Shown piece after piece: positions 23,522 to 31,951 of a stretch of 64,000 nucleotides of DNA. This DNA is from Kitasatospora sp. MAA4. Lineage in GTDB: Bacteria > Actinomycetota > Actinomycetes > Streptomycetales > Streptomycetaceae. Position numbers and translations under genes: made by a program. The stretch spans positions 310,001 to 374,000 of the forward strand of contig NZ_JARZAI010000003.1 of the NCBI RefSeq assembly GCF_029893355.1, written 5' to 3'. The notes beneath the pieces were generated by a model, which was not told the DNA's origin, searched no databases, and saw only the letters and a list, made by a program, of their open reading frames with translations. The first letter of the stretch is position 1. The number at the start of each line of letters is the position of its first letter.

Positions 23522-24666
23522 GCACCGGCCTGCGCATCGTCCGGCTCGCCAACTTCGTCACGCCCGTCTCCGGCGGCCTGCGCACCGCCCTGCACCATCT
23601 CGGCGCGGGCTACCTCGCCGCCGGGCACGACCCGGTCCTGATCGTGCCCGGCCCCGACCACCGCGACGAGACCACCGCCCAGGGCCGGGTGATCACCCTG
23701 CCCGGCCGGGTACTGCCCGGCAGCGGCGGCTACCGCGTGCTGACCGACCGCCGCGCGGTGGCCCGCACGCTGGCCGCCCTGGCGCCCGACCGACTCGAGG
23801 TCTCCGACCGCACCACCCTGCGCTGGACCGGCCGTTGGGCCCGACGGCACGGCGTGCGGGCCGCCATGGTCTCGCACGAGAACGCCACCGGTCTGCTCCG
23901 CGCCCACGGACTGCCGCAGCGCGCCGCCGAGTTGCTCGCCGACCGGGTCAACTCCGGTACCGCGCAGGCGTACGACGCGGTGGTCTGCACCACCGCCTGG
24001 GCCGCCGAGGAGTTCCGCCGGATCGGCGCGCGGAACCTGCTGGAGGCACCGCTCGGCGTCGATCTCGACCAGCTGCACCCGCGGTGGCGCGACCCGGCCG
24101 TCCGCGCCCGGTACGCCGCCCCCGGACAGCCGCTGCTGGTGCTCTGCTCGCGGCTCTCGCCGGAGAAGCGCCCCGAACGCGCCCTGGACGCGCTCGCCGA
24201 GCTGCGCCGCCGCGGGCAGCAGGCGGCCTTGGTGGTGGCGGGCGCGGGTCCGCTGCGCGAGCGGCTGGAAGCCCGTGCCCGGCGGGCCGACCTGCCCGTG
24301 CACTTCCTCGGCCACGTCGCCGAACGGGAGTCCCTGGCCGCCCTGTTGGCGTCGGCGGACGTGGTACTCGCGCCCGGCCCGGCGGAGACCTTCGGGCTGG
24401 CCGCCCTGGAGGCGCTGGCCTGCGGCACCCCGGTCGCGGTGAGCCGCTCGTCGGCGCTTCCGGCTGTCGTCGGCCGGGCCGGCGCGGTGGCCGAGGACAC
24501 CGCGGCGGGCTTCGCGGACGCCGTCGCCGCGCTGCTCGCCCGCCCGGAGCAGGGGAGCCGCGCGACGGCCCGGGACCGGGCGCAGGCGTTCGGCTGGTCG
24601 GCCGCCGTCACGGCGTTCCTGGCGGTGCACGAGGCCGACCCGGCCGAACTGGCAGGGCGGCCATGA
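23518..24666 (+). CDS. GT4-family glycosyltransferase
   Basis: 382 residues, overlapping the previous gene by ATGA. Two Rossmann domains: N-terminal IVRLANFVTPVSGGLRTALH with a Gly-rich donor-side loop, C-terminal LLVLCSRLSPEKRPERALDAL and the EX7E segment GPAETFGLAALEALACGTP. Residues SVSH-type acceptor patch AAMVSHENATG. It differs clearly from its neighbour, so the pair probably adds two successive sugars rather than being a recent duplication. Same operon as the SGNH hydrolase. Confidence 0.85.
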   Translation: MSTGLRIVRLANFVTPVSGGLRTALHHLGAGYLAAGHDPVLIVPGPDHRDETTAQGRVITLPGRVLPGSGGYRVLTDRRAVARTLAALAPDRLEVSDRTTLRWTGRWARRHGVRAAMVSHENATGLLRAHGLPQRAAELLADRVNSGTAQAYDAVVCTTAWAAEEFRRIGARNLLEAPLGVDLDQLHPRWRDPAVRARYAAPGQPLLVLCSRLSPEKRPERALDALAELRRRGQQAALVVAGAGPLRERLEARARRADLPVHFLGHVAERESLAALLASADVVLAPGPAETFGLAALEALACGTPVAVSRSSALPAVVGRAGAVAEDTAAGFADAVAALLARPEQGSRATARDRAQAFGWSAAVTAFLAVHEADPAELAGRP

Positions 24667-25547
24667 CGGCCGGGACCGTCCGCTTCGCCGCGCTCGGCGA
24701 CTCGCTCACCGAGGGCGTCGGCGCGCCCGGCCCGGACGGGTGGCAGGGCTGGGCGGCTCTGCTCGCGCCGTCGCTGGCCGCCGACCCGGCCCGGGTCGCC
24801 TTCCGCAACCTGGCCGCCAGCGGGGCCCGCGCCACCGACCTCCCGGACCGCCAACTGCCCGCCGCCCTGGACTTCCACCCGCAGCTGGCCGCCGTGCTGG
24901 TCGGCGGCAACGACACCCTGCGGGCCGACTTCGACATCTCCCGCACCGCGGCCGCACTCGACCGCACACTGGGCGAACTCGGCGGCGCCGGGGCCGTCCT
25001 GCTCACCGCCTGCCTGCCCGATCCCGGCCTGCTGATCGGCCTGCCGCAGCCGTTCGCCCGCCCGCTGGCCCGGCGGATGGCCGCCGTCAACGCGGTGGTC
25101 CACGAGCTGTCCGACCGCCACCGCGCCCTGCACCTGCACCTCGCCCGGCTGCCCTGGACGGCCGACCGCACCCTGCTCAGCGCCGACCGGCTGCACCCGA
25201 GCCCGTCCGGCCACCTGCTGATCGCCCGCCACTACCACGCGCTGCTCGCCGACGCCGGCCACCACCCCGGCCCCGCGCCCGCCGCCGTCCACACACCCCC
25301 GCCCCCCACCCGCGCCGCCGACCTCTGGTGGCTGGCCACCCGCGGCACCGCCTGGCTGGCCCGCCGCAGCGTCGACCTGCTCCCGGGCCTGCTGGCACTG
25401 GCCGCCGCCGACACCGCCCACCGCCTGCGCGGGACGCCCGCGCTGCTGGACGAGCAGTCCCACGCGGCGACGGCCGCCGGCCTGTCCGCCCTCCCGCATC
25501 CTCCCTCGATCCCCTTGACCTCAAGTCCGCTTGAAGTGCGAGGCTGA
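24663..25547 (+). CDS. SGNH/GDSL hydrolase of the glycosyltransferase operon
   Basis: 294 residues, ATGA overlap with the second glycosyltransferase. Block I FAALGDSLTEGVG, block II FRNLAASGARATDL, block III AAVLVGGNDTLRAD and block V SADRLHPSPSGHLLIA give Ser, Gly, Asn and Asp/His. A C-terminal extension of about 80 residues (Pro-rich, then ATRGTAWLARRSVDLLPGLLALAA) is unlike compact GDSL esterases and may touch the membrane. It may acylate or deacylate the glycan or glycolipid made by the two upstream enzymes; inferred from coupling. The SoxR-type promoter of the next gene overlaps its end. Confidence 0.85.
   Translation: MTAGTVRFAALGDSLTEGVGAPGPDGWQGWAALLAPSLAADPARVAFRNLAASGARATDLPDRQLPAALDFHPQLAAVLVGGNDTLRADFDISRTAAALDRTLGELGGAGAVLLTACLPDPGLLIGLPQPFARPLARRMAAVNAVVHELSDRHRALHLHLARLPWTADRTLLSADRLHPSPSGHLLIARHYHALLADAGHHPGPAPAAVHTPPPPTRAADLWWLATRGTAWLARRSVDLLPGLLALAAADTAHRLRGTPALLDEQSHAATAAGLSALPHPPSIPLTSSPLEVRG
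25515..25545 (+). promoter_or_regulatory. SoxR-type (MerR family) promoter
   Basis: TTGACC (25515-25520) and GAGGCT (25540-25545) form -35 and -10 boxes 19 bp apart, the long spacer typical of MerR-family activation. Inside is CCTCAAG-TCCG-CTTGAAG (25519-25536). The left arm is the exact SoxR half-site and the right arm differs by one base from CTTGAGG, with the 4-bp SoxR spacer. The box lies 35-60 bp before the oxidoreductase start and overlaps the previous stop codon. Confidence 0.75.
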
Positions 25548-25580
25548 TCGCGTCACAGCAGCCCGACTGAGGAGTTCCCC

Positions 25581-26552
25581 GTGCGCGCCGTGTGGTTGAA
25601 GGAGTTCGGCGGTCCCGAGGTGCTGGTCCCGGGGGAGGCACCCGACCCGGTGCCCGGTCCCGGGCAGGTGCTGGTGGACGTGGCCTACGCGAACATCACC
25701 TTCGTGGAGACCCAGTTCCGGGCCACCGGCGCCGGCCCGTTCCGCGCCGAGCTGCCGATGATCCCCGGCAACGGCGTCGGCGGCGTGGTCGCGGCGGTCG
25801 CCGCCGGCGTCGACCCGGGCTGGGTGGGCCGCCGCGTGGTCACCGGCACCGGGGGATCCGGCGGCTACGCCGAGCGCGTCGCCGTCGCCGCCGACGGGCT
25901 GTACGAGGTGCCGCGGGAGCTCGCGCTCGACGACGCGGTGGCCCTGCTCGCCGACGGGCGCACCGCGACCCTGCAGCTGGGCGCCGCCGAAGTGCGCCCC
26001 GGCGACACGGTGCTGGTGGAGGCCGCGGCCGGCGGGGTGGGCAGCCTGCTGGTCCAGCTCGCGAAGGCGGCGGACGCCACGGTCGTCGCCGTCGCGGGCG
26101 GCGCGCGCAAGCTGGAGCTGGCCACCGACCTGGGCGCCGACCTCGCGATCGACTACCGCGAGCCGGACTGGGCCGACCGCGTCCGCGCGGCGGTCGGTGC
26201 CGTGGACGCGGTGCTCGACGGCGTCGGCGGCGCCGTCGGTCGTGCCGCCTTCGAACTCCTGGGCCCGGGCGGCCGGATGGTCAGCTACGGCCTGTCGAGC
26301 GGCAGCTGGGCGGCGATCCCCGAGGAGCTGGCCGCCACCCGCGGCGTCCGCCTCACCCGCGCCCTCCCCACCCCCGAAGCCCTCCGCGCCGCCACCCTGC
26401 ACGCCCTCACCGAAGCCGCCGCCGGCCGTCTCCACCCGGTCATCGGCCAGCGCTTCCCGCTCACCCACGCCGCCGCCGCCCACGCCGCGATGGAGTCCCG
26501 CGGCACCCTCGGCAAGACACTGCTGGAGACGGCCGCAGCCGGCCGGGCATGA
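25581..26552 (+). CDS. Quinone oxidoreductase-type zinc-binding dehydrogenase superfamily protein
   Basis: 323 residues, GTG after GAGGAG. A medium-chain dehydrogenase/reductase of the QOR type: GroES-like N-terminal domain (VWLKEFGGPEVL, IPGNGVGGVVAAV) and a Rossmann domain with VEAAAGGVGSLLVQLAKA binding NADPH. No structural or catalytic zinc ligands are seen, as expected for quinone reductases. In Streptomyces the SoxR regulon includes such reductases, induced by redox-active quinones. The predicted SoxR box directly upstream supports that role here. The next gene follows by 7 bp. Confidence 0.9.
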   Translation: MRAVWLKEFGGPEVLVPGEAPDPVPGPGQVLVDVAYANITFVETQFRATGAGPFRAELPMIPGNGVGGVVAAVAAGVDPGWVGRRVVTGTGGSGGYAERVAVAADGLYEVPRELALDDAVALLADGRTATLQLGAAEVRPGDTVLVEAAAGGVGSLLVQLAKAADATVVAVAGGARKLELATDLGADLAIDYREPDWADRVRAAVGAVDAVLDGVGGAVGRAAFELLGPGGRMVSYGLSSGSWAAIPEELAATRGVRLTRALPTPEALRAATLHALTEAAAGRLHPVIGQRFPLTHAAAAHAAMESRGTLGKTLLETAAAGRA

Positions 26553-26559
26553 TGGGATC

Positions 26560-27195
26560 ATGCGGCTGCACCCGATCACCTGGCCCCGACTGACGGACCG
26601 ACTCGCCGACCGTGTCGAGCGGATCGAGCCGTCCGACGGCGGCGCCTGGCCGCGGATCGCCCTGGACGGCGCCCCCGCCGCCCAACCCGACCGCCTGGCC
26701 GACGAGTTGGCCGAAGCCCTGCGCCTGCGCGGCCGATCCGTCCAACGCGTGCGCAGCACCGGCTTCCTGCGCCCCGCCTCGCTGCGCCTGGAGTACGGCC
26801 ACCAGGACGCCGACGCCTACTACGACCTCTGGCTCGACGCCGACGCCCTCTTCCGCGAGGTCTTCACCCCCCTCGACCCCGGCGGCACCGGCCGCATCCT
26901 CACCGACCTCCGCGACCCCGCCACCGACCGCGCCACCCGCAGCCCCTACGTCGAACTGCCGCCCGGCACCGTCCTGTTGCTGGACGGGCCGCTCCTCCAG
27001 GGCCGCTGGTTCCCGTTCGACCTCACCATCCACCTCCGGATGTCACCCGCCGCCCTGCGCCGCCGCACCCCACCCGCCGACCACTGGACCCTTCCCGCCT
27101 TCGACCGCTACACCACCGAGCTCGACCCCGCCACCACCGCCGACGTCCTGATCCAGACCGACGACCCCAACCACCCGGCCACCACGCTGACTTGA
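26560..27195 (+). CDS. Uridine-kinase-like protein with degenerate P-loop
   Basis: 211 residues. Overall it follows actinobacterial proteins annotated as uridine kinase: WPRIALDGAPAAQPDRLADELA, LRGRSVQRVRSTGFLRPASLR, DADAYYDLWLDADALFREVF, VLLLDGPLLQGRWFPFDLTIHL (quoted in parts), ending DVLIQTDDPNHPA. At the Walker A position (normally GxxGSGKT/S) it reads DGAPAAQPD, with no Lys or Ser/Thr, so phosphate binding is doubtful. The Asp/Gly of the Walker B-like LLDG is present. A noncatalytic nucleotide-kinase homologue is the cautious call. Probably co-transcribed with the oxidoreductase. Confidence 0.7.
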   Translation: MRLHPITWPRLTDRLADRVERIEPSDGGAWPRIALDGAPAAQPDRLADELAEALRLRGRSVQRVRSTGFLRPASLRLEYGHQDADAYYDLWLDADALFREVFTPLDPGGTGRILTDLRDPATDRATRSPYVELPPGTVLLLDGPLLQGRWFPFDLTIHLRMSPAALRRRTPPADHWTLPAFDRYTTELDPATTADVLIQTDDPNHPATTLT

Positions 27196-27212
27196 GCGTT
27201 ACAGCGGCGACA

Positions 27213-27674
27213 TCAGTCCGCCGTCGCCGACGTGGCATCCCGCTGCTGGGGTACAGCGGCCCCGGCTCCGGCTTCGTCCGGGATCTCGCGGTGGTCGGCG
27301 AGCGCCTCCTCGATCGACCCGTGGACCTCGAAGATCTTCTCGATCCCGAAGAGCGAGAGCACCTGGCGGATGTGCGCCTCCGGGCCGGGCAGCACCAGGC
27401 GCAGCCGCCCGCCGCGAGCGGCGATCAGGCGGCGGGTGGCCACCAGCACCGCGAATCCCATGGAGTCGCAGAATCCGAGCCTGCTGATATCCACGACCAT
27501 CTGATGGCAGCCCTCGGCGATCAGCCGCTGAAGCCGTTCGCGCAGCGCCGCCACGCCTTCGAGGTCCACCTCCCCCGTGACCTGGACGACCGTCCAGCCG
27601 TACCGCTCCCCGTAGCTGACGTTCAGTGTCACGCTGATGCCTTCCTCGCCGTGGCGCCGTCTTCTCGCAGGCAT
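27213..27674 (-). CDS. STAS-domain anti-sigma factor antagonist
   Basis: 153 residues from ATG 27674 (GGAGG 7 bases upstream); a GTG at 27632 after GAGGAAGG would give 139 and starts closer to the domain. The STAS fold is plain: GWTVVQVTGEVDLEGVAALRE, then CHQMVVDISRLGFCDSMGFAVL with the Ser of DSxG that anti-sigma kinases phosphorylate, then GGRLRLVLPGPEAHIRQVLSL. A Pro/Ala-rich tail follows. It should bind a cognate anti-sigma kinase (RsbW/SpoIIAB type), but none is encoded nearby. Confidence 0.85.
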   Translation of the reverse strand: MPARRRRHGEEGISVTLNVSYGERYGWTVVQVTGEVDLEGVAALRERLQRLIAEGCHQMVVDISRLGFCDSMGFAVLVATRRLIAARGGRLRLVLPGPEAHIRQVLSLFGIEKIFEVHGSIEEALADHREIPDEAGAGAAVPQQRDATSATAD

Positions 27675-27979
27675 GAGGTGCCTCCAGGGCGTCCGGAGAG
27701 ACGACCCTATGCCTGCCCGAGTGGCGATTCTCCGGACAGAACGTTCGTCCAGAAAGGAGAGGCCCGGCGCCGTTTCCCCGCTATCGTCCGCCCGAATCAT
27801 CGATGCCGTGACGATCTCGCGGATAGTCAGTACACATTCGGTGAATCGCGGCGATCACTTCTGGCCATTCCCGCAGATCGGGCGCGATCATCCGATAATT
27901 GGGGGGCGCCACATTCAGTAAACCTTCGCAATATCCACCGCAACGCCTCACTGATCGTTTCGGGATTTCGACAGCCCAC
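27675..27979. other. 305-bp non-coding gap before the STAS gene
   Basis: Lies between the STAS gene start and the end of the inositol-phosphatase homologue, both leftward. Visibly less GC-rich than its flanks. It should hold the STAS promoter; I could not pick a convincing -10/-35 pair, hairpin or small gene. Confidence 0.4.
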
Positions 27980-28768
27980 TCACTCCACCTCCGCCAGCAG
28001 CGCCAGCAACTGCGCCCGCTGCCCCGGTGCCGCCGCCAGGAATCCGTCGGCGCCCGGAGTCCACCGCGCGCCTGCCGTGTCGGTGACCGAGGCGCCCGCT
28101 TCGGTGGCGACGAGGGCGCCGGAGAGGAGGTTGTGGGCGTCGGGGCCGTACTCCCAGAACGCGTCCAGGTGCCCGGAGCCGACCTGCGCGACCTGGAGGG
28201 CGGTGGGGCCGAGGTTGCGGACGGCGAGGACGGCGGGCAGCACCAGCGAGAGCGACTGCCCGGCCCGGCGGAGCACCTCGGGGCGGGCGGCCGCCGTGGG
28301 CGGTTGGCTGGTGGTGACCACGGCGGCCGCCAACTCCCGTGCGGAGGGCCGGATCGGGTGCCCGTTCAACTCGGCGCCGCCGCCGCGCACGGCGGTGTAG
28401 GTCTGGCCGAGCCGGGGTGCGTGCACCACCGACAGGACGGCCTCGCCCCCGCGCAGCAGCGTCGCCGTGACGGCCCAGTGCGGCAGGCCCAGCAGGTACT
28501 GCACCGCGCCGTCGGTGGCGTCGCACGTCCACCACTCGCCGTCGGCCGGCACCTGCGTCTCCCACTCCTCCGCCAGCCACCCGGCGGCCGGCCGCAGCGC
28601 GCCCAGCCGTTCGCGCAGCAGCGCCGACGCCGGCCCGTCCACCGCCGCGAAGGCCGCGAAGGCGCCCTCCCGGGTGGTCGCCGCGATCGGGGCGTCGCCC
28701 TGCCGCTCGACCAGCCGGGCGCCGACCTCGCGCACCACTGCCTCGACCTGTTCCATCAGCTTCCGCAT
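27980..28768 (-). CDS. Inositol monophosphatase family protein
   Basis: 262 residues. The sugar-phosphatase fold is recognised from LAEEWETQ (metal-binding Glu), WWTCDATDGAVQYLLGLPHW (equivalent of D-P-I-D-G-T-x-N-F) and SGHLDAFWEYGPDAHNLLSGALVATEAGA (equivalent of the WDxAAG motif; given in family order). The second motif has Ala in place of Pro-Ile and the third Gly-Pro-Asp-Ala for the usual W-D-x-A, so metal ligation may be intact through the Asps but the substrate could differ. Divergent from the AsnC-type gene with a 98-bp gap. Confidence 0.8.
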   Translation of the reverse strand: MRKLMEQVEAVVREVGARLVERQGDAPIAATTREGAFAAFAAVDGPASALLRERLGALRPAAGWLAEEWETQVPADGEWWTCDATDGAVQYLLGLPHWAVTATLLRGGEAVLSVVHAPRLGQTYTAVRGGGAELNGHPIRPSARELAAAVVTTSQPPTAAARPEVLRRAGQSLSLVLPAVLAVRNLGPTALQVAQVGSGHLDAFWEYGPDAHNLLSGALVATEAGASVTDTAGARWTPGADGFLAAAPGQRAQLLALLAEVE

Positions 28769-28866
28769 GCGTTCCTGCCCTTCTCCGTGCGTGGAGCACC
28801 AGGAGTACCGTCAGCACGGCAGAAGAGGACGCAGGAAGCACCGGATACGGCGGAGATCGGACAACG

Positions 28867-29847
28867 ATGGATACCAGTTCAGCGGATCCGGCCACCCTGC
28901 TGGACCAGCTGGACCGTCGCCTGGTCTGCGCGCTGCAGATCGACGGCCGCGCGGAGCCCGGCCGGATCGCCGAGGTGCTGGGTGTCTCGGTCCGGACGGT
29001 CACCCGGCGGTTGGCCCGGCTGCGCGGGACGGGCGTTCTGCGGGTGGTGCTGATGAGCAGGGTCGCGGACGAGGCGGTCGGGGCGCTGCTCCTGCGCGTC
29101 CGGGTGCTGCGCGGCCGCGTTGAGGCGATCGCGGACGCGCTCGCGGCCCGCGCGGACGTCCCGTTCGTCGACGTCATGCTCGGCGGCGAGGAGATCGGCG
29201 CGGTCGTGCTGACCGACCGCAGCGGCCGCGACCGGCTGCTGCACAGTCAGTTGCCCGGCACGGGCGCGGTCACCGAGACCACCGTGCACGCGGTGCTGCA
29301 CCTGTTCGGTGACGCCGGGCAGTGGCGGGCGGGCTACCTGACCCCGGACGAGACGGCCGCGTTCACCCCGGCGGCACCCACCGAACAGGCAGTGCAGCCG
29401 GACGAGTTGGACCAGCGACTGCTGCGCGGCCTCACCGAGGACGCCCGGCTCTCCGCAGCCGCGCTGGCCGCGTCCGTCGGCGCGCCCGAGTCGACGGTCC
29501 GGCGCCGGCTGCACCGGCTCGGCGCCGCCGGCCTGCTGCGCACGCACGCCACTGTCGACCCCAGGCTGCTGGGCATGGCGGTGGACGCCAACCTGTGGCT
29601 GGAGGTCCCCCCGGCGCGGCTGGCCGAGGCCGGACGGACGCTGGCCGCGCACCCGCAGGTGCACGGGGTGGTGGCGACCAGCGGCCCGGCCAATCTGATG
29701 GCCACGCTCTTCTGCGCCGACCACGGCGGGTTGTACCGGTTCACCACCGAGGTGCTCGGGCCGCTGGGGGTGGGCCGGGTGGAGACCGCGATCGTGGGCC
29801 GGGCGGTCAAGCGGGCCGGCGTGCGGCTCACCCTCCGCAAGCCCTGA
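28867..29847 (+). CDS. Tandem Lrp/AsnC-type regulator (two HTH domains)
   Basis: 326 residues holding two complete Lrp/AsnC units. The first HTH is LDQLDRRLVCALQIDGRAEPG, RIAEVLGVSVRTVTRRLARL; the second is LDQRLLRGLTEDARLSAAAL, AASVGAPESTVRRRLHRL. Each is followed by an alpha/beta RAM-like ligand domain (second: GVVATSGPANLMATLFCAD). Normal Lrp proteins have about 150 residues and work as dimers or octamers; a fused pair could bind asymmetric sites. Divergent from the phosphatase homologue, its likely target. Confidence 0.85.
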   Translation: MDTSSADPATLLDQLDRRLVCALQIDGRAEPGRIAEVLGVSVRTVTRRLARLRGTGVLRVVLMSRVADEAVGALLLRVRVLRGRVEAIADALAARADVPFVDVMLGGEEIGAVVLTDRSGRDRLLHSQLPGTGAVTETTVHAVLHLFGDAGQWRAGYLTPDETAAFTPAAPTEQAVQPDELDQRLLRGLTEDARLSAAALAASVGAPESTVRRRLHRLGAAGLLRTHATVDPRLLGMAVDANLWLEVPPARLAEAGRTLAAHPQVHGVVATSGPANLMATLFCADHGGLYRFTTEVLGPLGVGRVETAIVGRAVKRAGVRLTLRKP

Positions 29848-29852
29848 CGACG

Positions 29853-30344
29853 TCAGACGTGCGTGGTCGAGCCGGGCCGGACCACCATGATCACCGTGAC
29901 CGCGGCCCAGAGCAGCGCGAAGACCCCGGTGCTCATCGCGAGCAGCTTGAGCCCGCCGAGCGCCGACGCGCTGTCGGAGTCCTCCTCGCCCGCCAGCGCG
30001 GCCACCACTGCCTCCTGCCGGGGGAGCACCAGCACCAGCAGCACCAGGGCGGCCACCGCGGTGAGCGCGAGCGAGACGATCAGCCAGATCTGGCCCATCA
30101 CGCCCATGACCTGCGCGAGCCCCACTCCGAGGATCGGGACGGCGATCCCGAGCAGCGCGTACACCTTGGTGATCCGGTGCAGCAGCCCGACCGAGGCGAC
30201 GGCTTCGGGTGCGCCCGCCTGCTGCCCCTCGCCGCCGGCCAGCGCGGCCTGCGCCTTGCGCGGGAACATGCTCGCGGCCACGGTGACCGGGCCGATCGCC
30301 AGGATGGCGACGAGGACGTGCAGGCTGAGCAGGAACTTGGCCAT
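29853..30344 (-). CDS. Four-TM membrane protein (DUF2269-like)
   Basis: 163 residues from ATG 30344 (MAKFLLSLHVLVAILAIGP). Four hydrophobic segments: residues 4-25, 65-85, 95-115 and 133-155. The opening with LHVL.AI..IGP resembles small DUF2269 integral membrane proteins, with conserved His near the start of TM1. A variable acidic loop is EEDSDSASALGG. Function unknown. Convergent with the tandem AsnC gene. Confidence 0.7.
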   Translation of the reverse strand: MAKFLLSLHVLVAILAIGPVTVAASMFPRKAQAALAGGEGQQAGAPEAVASVGLLHRITKVYALLGIAVPILGVGLAQVMGVMGQIWLIVSLALTAVAALVLLVLVLPRQEAVVAALAGEEDSDSASALGGLKLLAMSTGVFALLWAAVTVIMVVRPGSTTHV

Positions 30345-30570
30345 GGGGACGGCAGCCTTAGCGGTAGATCGAGGGGGCCGGAAGGACCCTTCCGGCACGC
30401 TAACACCCACCCGTTCGGTGGCTCCAACTGGCCCGCGACTGGACCGTTCGACGGATTTTCAGCCCGGACCCGGTGCGGCCCGTGCCCGGTCGCACCCTCC
30501 CCGGATTCGATGACCCGGACGCGCGCGTCCGACCGGGAGCGCTGAAACCGCAGACCCGAAGGGGACCCCG

Positions 30571-31911
30571 ATGAGCCCAGCGAGCACCCTCCGCAGCAGA
30601 GCCGCGCTACCGGCCGCGATCGCGCTGACATCCGCGCTGGCGGTGGGCGCGCTGCTGCTTCCCCGCCCCGCCGCCGTCGCCGCGCCGCTACCGTCTCCGC
30701 TCGGCGCCTGCAGCGGTCCCGACTGCCCCTCCCCCTTCCCGACTCCGCCGAACAACAACGACTTCGCGGGCCGCGACGCGACCATCAACATCTTCACCGG
30801 CGGCGACTACACCGTGAACGGCCGGGCCGCCGAGGCCGAGGGCAAGATCGTCACGCTCGGCAACCTGACCATCGACAAGGACGGCGGCGGCGTGTTCAAC
30901 ACGGGTGCGGTCGGCGTCGGCTCACGCGTCCCACCGCCCTCGGGGACGGACTACGTCTCGGTCGGCGGCAACCTGCTGGTCAAGCCGACCAACCGGCTGC
31001 TCGTCGGCGCCCACGACTCCAGGGCCCCGCAGCCCGTCGGCGTCGCCTGGGGCAACCTGCGCTACGGCGGCACCACCACCGGAACCGTGGAGCTGGAGCC
31101 GACCGGCAAACAGATCCACGACCCCACGGTGGCCTCGAAGTTCACCGACGTGCGGACCACCGTCGAGACGCTGTCGGCCTGTTACGCCAAGGCGAAGGCG
31201 ACCGGCACGGTCGTGGTGACCAACAGCGAGGCGACCTTCACCGGCGACGGAACCAGCTCCCGCCAGGTCTTCAACGTCAGCCAGAACCTTGCGAGTTCGA
31301 GCGGTGGCCAGATCGGGCTGGTCTTCCGGAACATCCCGGTCGGCGCGACCGTCCTGGTCAACATGCTGTCGGACGAAGCGCTGATCAACACCTACACCGG
31401 CACCGGCGCCCCCGCGGACCCGACCACCGTCCTGCGGCCCAAGCTGATGTGGAACTTCCCGACCGCCGGCAAGGCGAAGATCACCGGGGGTTCGCAGTTC
31501 CAGGGTTCGATCATGGGAGGCAATCCGGACGGCGTCACGACCCTCTCCACGGCGGGCCAGAACGGCCGGGTCTACCTGGCCGGCGCCCTGATCCAGTCGG
31601 GCACCGGCGGGTACGAGCTGCACGCGTACGACTTCACGGGCGACCTGCCCGACTGCGGGGCGCCAACGCCAACGCCCACGCCAACGCCGACGCCCACGCC
31701 GACCCCGAAGCCCACCCCCACACCTGACCCGACTCACACCCACACCCACCCGCCGCGTCCCACCACCGCCTGGCCCACCCCGACCCACCCGGTCCTGCCG
31801 GACACCGGCCAGTCGGACGCGACCGGCTTCGCCGAAGGCGCGGCGGTAGTCCTCCTGCTGGGCGGCACGGCCGCCGTGGTCATCAGCCGCCGCGGCGGAC
31901 GGCACGACTGA
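30571..31911 (+). CDS. Choice-of-anchor A surface protein with LPDTG sorting signal
   Basis: 446 residues. Signal peptide 1-38 (PAAIALTSALAVGALLLPRP...AAP), then the choice-of-anchor A domain (NNNDFAGRDATINIFTGGDY, VGGNLLVKPTNRLLVGAHDS, FNVSQNLASSSGGQIGLVF, KITGGSQFQGSIMGG). A Thr-Pro repeat linker (residues about 365-395) and His-rich patch follow. The end is VLPDTGQ, a hydrophobic run VVLLLGGTAAVVI and a basic tail SRRGGRHD, that is, a sortase substrate covalently attached to the wall. No sortase gene is in the window. Members of this adhesin-like family lack known enzymes. Confidence 0.85.
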   Translation: MSPASTLRSRAALPAAIALTSALAVGALLLPRPAAVAAPLPSPLGACSGPDCPSPFPTPPNNNDFAGRDATINIFTGGDYTVNGRAAEAEGKIVTLGNLTIDKDGGGVFNTGAVGVGSRVPPPSGTDYVSVGGNLLVKPTNRLLVGAHDSRAPQPVGVAWGNLRYGGTTTGTVELEPTGKQIHDPTVASKFTDVRTTVETLSACYAKAKATGTVVVTNSEATFTGDGTSSRQVFNVSQNLASSSGGQIGLVFRNIPVGATVLVNMLSDEALINTYTGTGAPADPTTVLRPKLMWNFPTAGKAKITGGSQFQGSIMGGNPDGVTTLSTAGQNGRVYLAGALIQSGTGGYELHAYDFTGDLPDCGAPTPTPTPTPTPTPTPKPTPTPDPTHTHTHPPRPTTAWPTPTHPVLPDTGQSDATGFAEGAAVVLLLGGTAAVVISRRGGRHD

Positions 31912-31917
31912 CCCGTG

Positions 31918-31951
31918 ACCTGAGCGGGTCCGTCCGTGGACCCGCTCAGGT
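31918..31951. terminator. Hairpin between convergent surface-protein and kynureninase genes
   Basis: Perfect 14-bp stem (31918-31931 with 31938-31951), 6-base loop. Its right arm covers the kynureninase stop codon at 31946-31948, so for the - strand it starts inside the coding end. Confidence 0.75.

Noticed and set aside
31660..31740. Short tandem repeats suggesting a CRISPR or satellite
   Set aside because: They encode a Thr-Pro linker inside an intact surface protein; units are only 6 bp with no spacers.
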